From assembly GCF_014397245.1 (NCBI RefSeq), contig NZ_JACLHY010000001.1:712681-776680 (forward strand): a stretch of DNA of 64,000 nucleotides. Reading direction: 5' to 3'. The stretch is from Arenibacter arenosicollis. Its GTDB lineage: Bacteria > Bacteroidota > Bacteroidia > Flavobacteriales > Flavobacteriaceae. Made by a program: the position numbers and the translations under genes. Below are positions 1 to 7,796 of this stretch, in pieces. Position 1 is the stretch's first letter. Every line of letters starts with the position of its first letter. The notes under the pieces are model-generated. The model saw nothing but the letters and a program-made list of their open reading frames with translations, made no database searches and had not been told where the DNA came from.

Positions 1-632
1 ACCTGTAACTGGCCTTTTTCTAAATAGGCCTTGTTGATATCGGTTATTTCCAATTCCCCTCTTTTGCTAGGTTTTATTTTTTTGGCAATGGCGACTACCT
101 TATTATCATAAAAATATATGCCAGGAACAGCATAATTGGATTTTGGATAAGTCGGTTTTTCCTCTATACTAATCGCTTTTCCTTCCTCATTAAATTCCAC
201 CACCCCATAACGCTCTGGATCCTGAACATGGTAGCCGTAAATAATACCCCCATCTGGATTGTTATTGGCCTGTAATGATGTTGCTAAGCCGGAACCGTAG
301 AAAATATTATCACCTAAAATCAAAGCAACTTTATCGGTTCCAATAAAATCTTCTCCAATAATAAAAGCCTCTGCCAGTCCATTTGGATTCTCTTGGAAAG
401 CAAATTTAAAAATACAGCCCAATTGGGAACCGTCACCTAAAAGGGTTTTAAATTGGTCCTGGTCTTGGGGAGTGGTTATTATCAAAATTTCCTGAATTCC
501 CGCCGACATTAAGGTTGCCAACGGGTAGTAGATCATTGGCTTATCATAGATGGGCATCAATTGTTTGCTCATCGCCAAGGTAATGGGGTATAATCTAGTT
601 CCGGAACCTCCTGCCAATATGATGCCTTTCAT
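1..632 (-). CDS. rfbA: Glucose-1-phosphate thymidylyltransferase (partial, C-terminus beyond left edge)
   Basis: Makes dTDP-glucose from glucose-1-phosphate and dTTP, the first step of dTDP-rhamnose and related sugar synthesis in the cytoplasm. About 210 codons are visible, against a usual length near 290, so the end lies off the window. The ATG is at 632-630. The nucleotide-binding signature GGSGTRLYP is at residues 8-16, followed by [22 protein letters not shown] and the EEKP motif, all characteristic of RmlA/RfbA. It follows rfbB after a 119-bp gap on the same strand, so the two steps are encoded together. Family assignment is very secure. Confidence 0.95.
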   Translation of the reverse strand, partial: MKGIILAGGSGTRLYPITLAMSKQLMPIYDKPMIYYPLATLMSAGIQEILIITTPQDQDQFKTLLGDGSQLGCIFKFAFQENPNGLAEAFIIGEDFIGTDKVALILGDNIFYGSGLATSLQANNNPDGGIIYGYHVQDPERYGVVEFNEEGKAISIEEKPTYPKSNYAVPGIYFYDNKVVAIAKKIKPSKRGELEITDINKAYLEKGQLQ

Positions 633-751
633 TTTTTTGATATCTAGTTATGCTGTTAAATAGTTGTAGAATTATATTGCGAAAAGGTTATCGAGTTGAA
701 TGATTTCTTCTTCATGACAATGTAACTCCATCACTCCTTAGTTTCAACAAA

Positions 752-1795
752 TTATTTATACTGCCTCTCATAATATTCCTTATACTGGCCCGAAGTTACA
801 TTATTTAACCACTGCCCATTGGTCAAATACCAATCAATTGTTTTTTCCAGTCCTTGTTCAAAGATGACTGATGGTTCCCATCCTAATTCCATGTTTATTT
901 TGGATGCATCAATGGCATAACGTAGGTCGTGCCCTGGTCTATCTTTCACATATGTAATCAGTTTTTCGCTTTCTGCTGTTTGTCTTCCCAATTTTTCATC
1001 CATTTGCTTACATAGCAATTTTACCAAATCGATATTCTTCCATTCATTAAAACCGCCAATATTATACGTTTCGGCACTTTTTCCTTGGTGGAATACAAGA
1101 TCAATCGCCCTGGCATGATCTTTCACATATAACCAATCTCTGGTATAATTGCCATCGCCATACACCGGTAAGGGTTGTTTTTTGATAATATTGTATAAAA
1201 ACAATGGAATCAATTTCTCTGGAAATTGATTTGGGCCATAATTATTGGAGCAATTGCTTATTACATAAGGCAGACCATAGGTTTTTCCATAGGCCCTAAC
1301 AAAATGATCCGAGCTTGCTTTTGAGGCCGAATAGGGTGAATTAGGATCGTAGGGCGTGGTTTCGGAAAACAAACCGGTTTTTCCTAAGGAACCATAGACC
1401 TCATCAGTACTTACATGGTAAAAACGCTTTCCAGCAAAATTATCTTTCCAAATAGACATAAAGGAGTTTAACAGATTCACAGTGCCTAATATATTTGTCC
1501 TTACAAACGCCAAGGGATCGGTTATTGATCTATCCACATGTGATTCGGCAGCCAAATGGATTACACCTTCAAATTGATGCTTTAAAAAAAGGGAATCAAT
1601 ATAATCGGCATTGGTAATATCTCCTTTAATAAAAGTGTAATTTTTGGCACCCTCAACATCTTTTAAATTCTCCAGATTGCCGGCATAGGTCAGGGCATCC
1701 AAATTAAAGATATGATAATTTGGATAAGTGTTGATCAATCTCCTAACCACATGGGAACCAATAAAACCGGCTCCACCGGTAACCAAGATGTTCAT
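752..1795 (-). CDS. rfbB: dTDP-glucose 4,6-dehydratase
   Basis: Converts dTDP-glucose to dTDP-4-keto-6-deoxyglucose, the step after RfbA. The 347-residue protein is a full-length extended short-chain dehydrogenase. The NAD-binding GGAGFIGS motif is at residues 7-14. The dehydratase triad Thr130-Asp131-Glu132 is visible (STDEVYG), and the catalytic Tyr155 and Lys159 sit in YSASK. Its start lies 3 bp after the stop of the Wzz-like gene, so the two are surely co-transcribed. No rfbC or rfbD is visible; these may lie left of the window. Confidence 0.96.
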   Translation of the reverse strand: MNILVTGGAGFIGSHVVRRLINTYPNYHIFNLDALTYAGNLENLKDVEGAKNYTFIKGDITNADYIDSLFLKHQFEGVIHLAAESHVDRSITDPLAFVRTNILGTVNLLNSFMSIWKDNFAGKRFYHVSTDEVYGSLGKTGLFSETTPYDPNSPYSASKASSDHFVRAYGKTYGLPYVISNCSNNYGPNQFPEKLIPLFLYNIIKKQPLPVYGDGNYTRDWLYVKDHARAIDLVFHQGKSAETYNIGGFNEWKNIDLVKLLCKQMDEKLGRQTAESEKLITYVKDRPGHDLRYAIDASKINMELGWEPSVIFEQGLEKTIDWYLTNGQWLNNVTSGQYKEYYERQYK

Positions 1796-1798
1796 GGA

Positions 1799-2854
1799 CT
1801 ATTCTTTTTTATAATTTTTTAAATAGGTGTTCAAGTCCAATAGACTTAATAATAGCAAAGTAACCCCAATAAATCCAAGGGGAATCCAAAATTTATAACT
1901 GTTGAATATTCCTTTTACCTCTACGCCCCTTCTAGGAAAAGCGGATATGACATTTAAAATGCTCGATTTATTGGCCCTTTCTTCATTTAAAATTACTAGG
2001 CTTTGTTTTAGTTTATCGACTTGGTTGATCAGTGCCAATTCCTTGTTTTCCTGACCACCATTTTCACCTAAACTGATATTGGTGCCCTGTTGAGGTCTTT
2101 CGGCCTCTTTTTCCATTACGCGCTTATATAAATGTTGTAGAGAATCGACCTCCATTAATTGCTTTTTATATAGACTATCCTGTAAACTTATATTTTGGTC
2201 ACTGATACTCTGTTGCAGCTGAAAATATTCGTTTCTGGAAATCGACTTAATAATAGAGGGCTGTATCTTTTTGGCCACCGTGTTATTTGAGGCAGTAACG
2301 GAAATAGTATGGAACCGGGCATCCATGGAATTAAAGTTTTTCAAATAATTCTCCATATCAATGGCCTTTTTGGTGGTCGAATCCAAACTACGAACAAATT
2401 TATCGAACAATTGAACCTTTTGATTTTCATCGGAATAGGACTCAACCTCAAACTTTTTAATTTTTGAGGCTTCGGGAACACTTATTTCCATAGCTTCAGC
2501 CAATGCTGTTGAGTCATCGGCCCTAGCCAACTCATTGTAAAAATTTACGTTATTGTACAATTGTTGGACACTGTTAAAATTAGGCTCAACCACCATAGTG
2601 GAGATATATTTTGGTTCTTTAACCATGTCCAAATAGATGCCTAGGGCCAAACCTACTACAGCAGCAATCACAAATTTTATAAAATGCTTTTGTAAAAAGA
2701 GGAGGAATAGGATAATTGAATGAAAAATTCCTTTGAATATATTTCCTATAAAACGGAAAAATTTCCTGAACCCGTTTCCAATTAATTGGAATAATTGACC
2801 TAAATCGACTTCTTCAGAAGAAGAATTATTAGGAGTTGGTTGCTGATTGGCCAT
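1799..2854 (-). CDS. Wzz-like chain-length determinant / polysaccharide co-polymerase-type membrane protein
   Basis: A 351-residue inner-membrane protein with a hydrophobic hairpin near residues 42-75 and a second membrane segment near 322-342. A long periplasmic region between them is predicted to be helical or coiled-coil (rich in Q, L, S and K). This topology is that of Wzz/polysaccharide co-polymerases, which set chain length of O-antigen or capsule. The N-terminus (before the first membrane segment) is Asn/Ser rich and there is no kinase domain. Tight spacing with rfbB (3 bp) and the upstream gene (6 bp) supports a polysaccharide role. The topology is seen in the sequence; the function is inferred. 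Confidence 0.7.
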   Translation of the reverse strand: MANQQPTPNNSSSEEVDLGQLFQLIGNGFRKFFRFIGNIFKGIFHSIILFLLFLQKHFIKFVIAAVVGLALGIYLDMVKEPKYISTMVVEPNFNSVQQLYNNVNFYNELARADDSTALAEAMEISVPEASKIKKFEVESYSDENQKVQLFDKFVRSLDSTTKKAIDMENYLKNFNSMDARFHTISVTASNNTVAKKIQPSIIKSISRNEYFQLQQSISDQNISLQDSLYKKQLMEVDSLQHLYKRVMEKEAERPQQGTNISLGENGGQENKELALINQVDKLKQSLVILNEERANKSSILNVISAFPRRGVEVKGIFNSYKFWIPLGFIGVTLLLLSLLDLNTYLKNYKKE

Positions 2855-2860
2855 ATGAAT

Positions 2861-4546
2861 TTAAGAATTAAATATTTGTGTTAGTATTTTGTCAGTGATT
2901 AAATAAGTGGGTTTCACCCCTGTGGTGCCCAAACCTCCTGAAGCCAAGGTACTTCCTGTTTCCAGAGGGTTATCTGAGGCGTAATAGGCATAACGTACTT
3001 TAACGTCTTCCCGTATACTTTTTCTAATTTTGGAAGCTGATTGTATGGCCTTTTGATAATGTACACCTTCCATTTCCAAACCGATCACATTCCAAGTGGA
3101 CTCATGGAAAAATTTAAGGATGTCCCTGTTCTGTAAAGAGGTTCCCAAAACGGTTACCATAGCTCCCTGAAGTACCTTAAGTCCGTTGCCTTCGAAATCT
3201 TCCTTGCTCAATTCATTTATAAAGGGGTAATTATCTGCCGTGCCTTCAAAAATATGGGCGTCCGGAATCATGATATCTCCTTTTCCTCCCTCCAAAATAC
3301 CTGCTTTCCCCATAATTGTAATGGAGGCTACATTCAAAAATACCTCTTGGTTTTTTTTGATGCCGTAAGGTTTTAGTAATTCATCTATGGTTTCATAGGC
3401 CTGTTCCCCAAAGGCGTAATCCATTACAAAGATAATAGGTTTTTCACTTTCTGGACAGCTTAATGGCATATCGTAGCAACAAGCATTATTGTCCAATTTG
3501 GCCATGTCGAAAATTTGGACATCTATATTTGTTCCGGAAACGTCATCAATAGAGATCATCCCATTCTTTTTTGCATGGGCAATGACTTTTTCCCTTAAGT
3601 TGGAATTTTTGGGGATGCTTAAAGCTTCATATATTTCCAATTTTGATTTGCTCTTGAACGATTTTGATAAAGCTTTTTGAGCAAACAAGGAATTCATTAC
3701 ACTGTGCATATTGGCACTTATGATGTGAATTGGACGTTTCATAAGTCCATTCTCCATTAAGGTTTCTTTGATCCTATTGGCCCATCGTTCTCCATGAATA
3801 TGATGTCCCAGACGCTCTCTTAACATGGGACTAAAAGTAATTGCTCTTTTATTTCCAGTCGTTTCTTCCTCAATGGCCAGCTTGCCCAACCAATATATAA
3901 TTTTTATAAAGCGTTCAGGTTCTGTTGCAGTGGATAACTGTTTATGAACTGCCATGATTTCTATGAATGGCCTTCCCAAAATATTGGCTACATGAATCAA
4001 GGCTACCTCTCTTTCCAGTTGGGTAAGTTCCTCCTTTTGAGCCGCCTCTTCCAATTTCACCCAGTCCCTAACTGTTTTATCAGTGTCTTCTATTAAGACT
4101 TTATTACTGAGCTTTTCCGATTCTATAAACAAAAAGGTGAGATGTGTAAGTATGTCATAAATATCGGATCTACCTCTTGTGATTTCAATATTCATCTGTT
4201 CATCATCAATCCTATAACAGTTTCTACGTCTTTTGGGCGGTATAATGGGTTTAAATTGGGAACCGGCGTATCCTTCATCCGAAGTCAAGTTTATAAACCG
4301 GCATTGCTCTATGCCTTCCGGTAATCTTTCCAAAACATACATAAGCCCGTTCAGCTCGGCTTTTTCATCGGCAATGGAGCCATATATTTCTGGACGTAGT
4401 TGTAAAAGAGATTGTCTTAATGCAGCTCCGGAAACACCTGAAGGCTTGTAAAATCCACGATTAAAAAGATGACGCATTGTAATATACAAGCGCTCAATGG
4501 CATTGGTGGATTCTTGTGCCCTAGTAGTGTTAACGGTTTTACTCAT
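2861..4546 (-). CDS. Conserved Bacteroidota protein of unknown function (DUF6909-type)
   Basis: A 561-residue soluble protein with no signal peptide or membrane segment. From memory it matches a family named DUF6909, known from Bacteroidota. The N-terminal half is helical. The C-terminal half has alternating beta/alpha character (IFVMDYAFG, ASITIMGKAG, GAMVTVLGTSL) and ends in GLEMEGVHYQKA and GGLGTTGVKPTYL. The EMEG motif is reminiscent of nucleoside phosphorylase/nucleosidase enzymes, so a nucleotide- or nucleoside-related activity is possible but unproven. It starts the compact run with the Wzz-like gene and rfbB and has its own promoter-like box at 4561-4568. Confidence 0.75.
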   Translation of the reverse strand: MSKTVNTTRAQESTNAIERLYITMRHLFNRGFYKPSGVSGAALRQSLLQLRPEIYGSIADEKAELNGLMYVLERLPEGIEQCRFINLTSDEGYAGSQFKPIIPPKRRRNCYRIDDEQMNIEITRGRSDIYDILTHLTFLFIESEKLSNKVLIEDTDKTVRDWVKLEEAAQKEELTQLEREVALIHVANILGRPFIEIMAVHKQLSTATEPERFIKIIYWLGKLAIEEETTGNKRAITFSPMLRERLGHHIHGERWANRIKETLMENGLMKRPIHIISANMHSVMNSLFAQKALSKSFKSKSKLEIYEALSIPKNSNLREKVIAHAKKNGMISIDDVSGTNIDVQIFDMAKLDNNACCYDMPLSCPESEKPIIFVMDYAFGEQAYETIDELLKPYGIKKNQEVFLNVASITIMGKAGILEGGKGDIMIPDAHIFEGTADNYPFINELSKEDFEGNGLKVLQGAMVTVLGTSLQNRDILKFFHESTWNVIGLEMEGVHYQKAIQSASKIRKSIREDVKVRYAYYASDNPLETGSTLASGGLGTTGVKPTYLITDKILTQIFNS

Positions 4547-4560
4547 AAGCGGATTTCCTG

Positions 4561-4568
4561 CAAAACTA
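4561..4568 (-). promoter_or_regulatory. Bacteroidota-type -7 box (TAGTTTTG) upstream of the DUF6909-type gene
   Basis: On the minus strand the sequence reads TAGTTTTG, an exact match to the TAnnTTTG consensus, 14 nt before the ATG at 4546. No convincing -33 TTG element was seen. It would give a leader of roughly 8 nt and drive the DUF6909-type, Wzz-like and rfbB genes. Confidence 0.5.
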
Positions 4569-4706
4569 CAATTTAAATTGTTTATTTTTTCCTTGAAGGT
4601 TTTTTCTCTATCGCCTACTGGGAACTTACTTAATAAAATTAGACTTTTTTGTCTAATAGAAAGGTTGATTTAAATATCAGGACCTTAATCTAAGGTTGAT
4701 ATCGCA

Positions 4707-6206
4707 TTATTTTATGAATTTACTCCTCAAGGCATCAGCTACTTTTCGGTCATTGGACAGTCTTTGAACCTTGTTCTGACCTCCTAATTTCCCAATGGAT
4801 TGCATATAATCCTGAAAACCTCCATTTTTTATTTGGGTGATTTTAAGCTTTTGAAGTATTTTTCCTTCTATAAGGTCTAAATAATAACTGTTCTGCCGCT
4901 GTAAGGAATTATCCAACAAATCGATGAATTTATTTATATCCGTTGGAGGATGTTCAAATTCAATCAACCATTCGTGATAGGGAAGTTCCTTTTCATCCGG
5001 ATTAATCTGTGGTGCCACGGTAAACTCGTTTATCCGTGCGTCGGTACCCTCTATGGCCTGTCTCATAGCTTCCTCCACTTCTTTTCCTATAACGTGCTCA
5101 CCAAAGGCGGAAATAAAATGCTTTATTCTACCGGAAACTATGATTTTATAGGGTTTTATAGAAATAAACTGAACGGTATCTCCTAAATTGTAACCCCACA
5201 AACCAGCGTTGGTCGAAATAATCATAACATAGTTCACTCCCAGTTCCACCTCCTTAAGGGTAATCCGTTTGGGGCTCTTTACAAAGAATTCATCAGCTTT
5301 GACAAACTCATAAAAGATCCCGGAATTCAATAACAGGAGCATTCCCTTTTCTTTTTGCGAATTTTGGTAGGCGAAAAACCCCTCACTGGCCGGAAATAAT
5401 TCTATGCTGTCTACTCTTCTCCCGATGAGGTTTTCAAACTTGGCTCGATAAGGTTCATAATTGACCCCACCATAAATAAAGAGTTGAAAATTTTTGAAAA
5501 GATCTCCTATTTTTTTATCCGTCTTGGCGTTGAGCTTTTCAAAGTACATTTGTACCCAAGAAGGTATACCGGCAATAACGGTCATGTTCTCGTTAACGGT
5601 TTCCTCTACAATCATATTCACCTTAGTGTCCCAATCTTCCAAGCAATTGGTTTCCCAGCTTGGCAATCTATTTTTTTGGAGGTAGTTTGGGACATAGTGG
5701 GCGGATATTCCTGATAATCTGCCGATTTTGATTCCGTTTTTTTCCGACATTTCAGGACTCCCTTGTAAAAATATCATTTTTCCATCCACAAAATTTGCAT
5801 TTCCGGTTTCATGGATGTAGTTTAAAATGGCATTTCGTGAAGCTTCAATCTGGTATTTTATGGATTCGTGGGTAATTGGTATGTATTTTACTCCGGAAGT
5901 AGTACCAGATGTTTTGGCAAAATAGGCCGGTTTGCCAGGCCATAAAACATCATTTTCACCAGCAACCACTTTTTCTACATATCCCTTTAATTCTTCGTAA
6001 TCCCTTATAGGAACATGTTCTACAAAGTCGGTATGGTTTTGAATTTGCGAAAAATGGTGATCTTGGCCAAAGTTGGTATGTGCTGCCTTGGCTATGAGGG
6101 ACCTGAATACTTTTTCTTGGGTTTCAATTGGGTTATTGACCCATTGGGCAGTTTTTCTTGCGATATTCCGTGCAAATATTTTTGCTGCAAATGATTTTAA
6201 ACTCAT
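4707..6206 (-). CDS. GH3-family acyl-acid amido synthetase-like protein
   Basis: A 499-residue protein of the GH3 superfamily, adenylate-forming enzymes named after plant auxin-conjugating proteins. The ATP-binding loop AKTSGTTSGVKYIPIT is clear, followed by LFIYGGVNYEPYR, SIELFPASEGFFAYQ and the C-terminal hinge region GRIKHFISAFGEHVIG. Length is normal for bacterial members. The substrate of bacterial GH3 proteins is generally unknown. The stop of the upstream M23 peptidase lies 6 bp before the ATG, so the two form an operon. Family is secure; reaction is not assigned. Confidence 0.9.
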   Translation of the reverse strand: MSLKSFAAKIFARNIARKTAQWVNNPIETQEKVFRSLIAKAAHTNFGQDHHFSQIQNHTDFVEHVPIRDYEELKGYVEKVVAGENDVLWPGKPAYFAKTSGTTSGVKYIPITHESIKYQIEASRNAILNYIHETGNANFVDGKMIFLQGSPEMSEKNGIKIGRLSGISAHYVPNYLQKNRLPSWETNCLEDWDTKVNMIVEETVNENMTVIAGIPSWVQMYFEKLNAKTDKKIGDLFKNFQLFIYGGVNYEPYRAKFENLIGRRVDSIELFPASEGFFAYQNSQKEKGMLLLLNSGIFYEFVKADEFFVKSPKRITLKEVELGVNYVMIISTNAGLWGYNLGDTVQFISIKPYKIIVSGRIKHFISAFGEHVIGKEVEEAMRQAIEGTDARINEFTVAPQINPDEKELPYHEWLIEFEHPPTDINKFIDLLDNSLQRQNSYYLDLIEGKILQKLKITQIKNGGFQDYMQSIGKLGGQNKVQRLSNDRKVADALRSKFIK

Positions 6207-6212
6207 CTAATT

Positions 6213-7082
6213 TTATTTAAAATCTATAAAATCCAAGGGATTGATAGGGCTGCCGTTGCTCCAAAGCTCAAAGTGTAGATGCGGTCCGGTGGTTAACTCA
6301 CCCGTATTTCCGACCGAAGCAATTACCTCCCCAGATCGGACCACATCGCCTTGGCCTTTATTTAATGCCCCGTTATGTTTGTAAACACTTAATAGTCCGT
6401 CCACGTGCTCCAGAATAATAACATAGCCTGTTTCCGCCGTCCATTCAGCAAAAACAACGGTGCCATTGGCTACAGCTTTGATGGGACTGTCTTTTGGGGC
6501 AACAACATCTACTGCAAAATGCTTGTTTTCGGCATCAAATCCTTGGGATAGGGATCCACTTAAAGGTGAAAAGAGGACTTGCCCTGGATTATTAATGTTT
6601 CTTTCAAACAGATTATATTTATCCTCCAAAGCTACCTGTGCCCTTAACAAGGAATCTTCTTTTATTGGAGTTAAATCTATAGTGGAAGGATCTAGTTTGT
6701 ACTGCTCAAATAGGGAATCCCTATTAATTTCATTATTCTCAATATCGCCACGTAACACTTTTCTGATATTATCTAAATACCTGTTGGTATAATTTAGGGT
6801 AGCTACCAAGGAATCCGTCCTATAGGTCAATTCTGTAGCTTGTCGCTTTAATTTTGTGGAAGAGTATCCTGGAATATATTCTCTTAAGGGTGTAAAAGCG
6901 ATAAGTAGTATAGTGAAACCTATCAATCCAATAATAAAAAGTGATCCAGTAACAAAAACATTCATTCTACTTAATTTAAATGAAAGTTTTTCCTCAAAGG
7001 TACTTTCATTCAAAATTACTAGGCGATACTTGTGTAAGAGTTTCTGCTTAATTTCTTTTCTTTTCTTTACCTTTTTGGCCAT
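6213..7082 (-). CDS. M23-family metallopeptidase, membrane anchored
   Basis: A peptidoglycan endopeptidase of the LytM/M23 type. The ATG at 7082 (MAKKVKKRK, 289 residues) is preferred over an in-frame TTG at 7091. A basic N-terminus is followed by one membrane segment (about residues 42-63), a periplasmic helical stretch, and an M23 domain near residues 165-285. The zinc ligands are present: His188 and Asp192 in HFAVD, and His268/His270 in HLHFE. The enzyme is therefore probably active, unlike the EnvC-like protein at 41.2 kb. It is followed 6 bp later by the GH3 gene. A TATCTTTG box lies only 6 nt upstream of the ATG. Confidence 0.9.
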   Translation of the reverse strand: MAKKVKKRKEIKQKLLHKYRLVILNESTFEEKLSFKLSRMNVFVTGSLFIIGLIGFTILLIAFTPLREYIPGYSSTKLKRQATELTYRTDSLVATLNYTNRYLDNIRKVLRGDIENNEINRDSLFEQYKLDPSTIDLTPIKEDSLLRAQVALEDKYNLFERNINNPGQVLFSPLSGSLSQGFDAENKHFAVDVVAPKDSPIKAVANGTVVFAEWTAETGYVIILEHVDGLLSVYKHNGALNKGQGDVVRSGEVIASVGNTGELTTGPHLHFELWSNGSPINPLDFIDFK

Positions 7083-7088
7083 AATGAA

Positions 7089-7096
7089 CAAAGATA
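7089..7096 (-). promoter_or_regulatory. -7 box (TATCTTTG) for the M23 peptidase
   Basis: Minus-strand TATCTTTG is an exact TAnnTTTG match whose last base is 6 nt before the ATG at 7082. If used, transcription would begin at or very near the start codon, giving a nearly leaderless mRNA. Confidence 0.45.
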
Positions 7097-7175
7097 AGGT
7101 TAGTATTTAAATTTAATTCCTTTATTATTAAATTTGATATTCAGCACTTATTTCGCTGCAAAAGTATCTATTAGC

Positions 7176-7211
7176 AAAATATATTCTAATTTAGAATAAT
7201 TAAAATATATT
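7176..7211. promoter_or_regulatory. Candidate operator between M23 peptidase and tatA: dyad flanked by direct repeats
   Basis: The sequence TATTCTAA, one T, then TTAGAATA (7182-7198) is a perfect 8-bp dyad. It is flanked by two copies of AAAATATATT at 7176-7185 and 7202-7211. It lies in the divergent intergenic region between two gene starts, where a regulator site would be expected. It is AT-rich, so chance symmetry is possible. Confidence 0.35.
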
Positions 7212-7251
7212 TTAGTCGTTAAAATTAACAGCATTCTAACATCTTTTTTAG

Positions 7252-7259
7252 TACATTTG
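7252..7259 (+). promoter_or_regulatory. -7 box (TACATTTG) for tatA
   Basis: Exact TAnnTTTG match, ending 21 nt before the preferred tatA ATG at 7281. This would leave a leader of about 15 nt. No clear -33 TTTG was seen at the usual spacing. Confidence 0.55.
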
Positions 7260-7280
7260 TTACTCTTAAATCATTATACT

Positions 7281-7466
7281 ATGATAACTTTAAACACATT
7301 TTTAGTCATTGGTCCAATGCAAATAGCCTTGGTTGTGGCGATTGTCTTATTATTATTTGGAGGAAAGAAGATTCCAGAATTGATGCGTGGATTGGGAAGC
7401 GGAATCAAAGAATTTAAAGATGCTTCCAAGGATGACGATAAATTGGAAGACAAAAAAGAGAAGTAA
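7281..7466 (+). CDS. tatA: Sec-independent protein translocase subunit TatA
   Basis: A 61-residue pore-forming component of the twin-arginine translocase. A single N-terminal membrane segment (about residues 5-26) leads into [20 protein letters not shown], the characteristic amphipathic helix, then a charged Asp/Lys tail. An upstream TTG at 7257 would add eight residues but lies inside the promoter box, so the ATG at 7281 is preferred. tatB/tatC are not adjacent, as is common in this group. It is monocistronic, with its own promoter box and a terminator at 7486. Confidence 0.9.
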   Translation: MITLNTFLVIGPMQIALVVAIVLLLFGGKKIPELMRGLGSGIKEFKDASKDDDKLEDKKEK

Positions 7467-7485
7467 TAGCTTTATATCATAATAT

Positions 7486-7517
7486 AAAAAGCACTCCTAA
7501 TACGAGTGTTTTTTTTT
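7486..7517 (+). terminator. Intrinsic terminator after tatA
   Basis: CACTC (7492-7496) pairs with GAGTG (7504-7508), extended by A/U pairs and followed by a run of T. It is about 20 bp after the tatA stop. Confidence 0.75.
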
Positions 7518-7796
7518 GTTCAATTATCGCCGTTGTAAGCGAATGTATCCAACACTACACTTCATCGATGAGGTCTATCTTTCATTGACGTCTCCTTTGT
7601 CATCTTCTGCCCAATTTAAGAAGTGAAACAACACAATATCGTCATTTCACCACGGTAAAGTCTATACACACAACAATATAAATTGTCTTTTTGGGTTAAG
7701 TATTAGTTTTGTTCATGTATCCCATTTTATATGGGCTATTGCATAAAATTTTAAAAAAATCCCCCCATAGGGTTATTCCTATGTAAAAAAATATTA
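7518..7796. other. Leader/intergenic region before the T9SS surface protein
   Basis: No gene seen. The region holds the promoter box at 7704 and then about 85 bp of leader with a C-run and A-runs before the ATG at 7797. No open frame with plausible protein character was found. Confidence 0.5.
7704..7711 (+). promoter_or_regulatory. -7 box (TAGTTTTG) for the T9SS surface module
   Basis: Exact TAnnTTTG match. A TTG at 7683-7685 lies 18 bp upstream, near the usual spacing for a -33 element, making this one of the better two-part promoters in the window. It would give a leader of about 80 nt for the gene at 7797. Confidence 0.5.

Noticed and set aside
2861..4546. Calling the DUF6909-type protein an AMP nucleosidase
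   Set aside because: Only the EMEG-like motif supports it; other nucleosidase motifs were not recognised.
7257..7280. Longer TTG start for tatA, and similar TTG extensions of pgk, atpB, trpS, the ferredoxin reductase and the M23 peptidase
   Set aside because: The tatA, pgk, atpB, ferredoxin reductase and M23 extensions run into or through an exact promoter box; the trpS extension begins just inside its box. The ATG starts restore family-typical N-termini.
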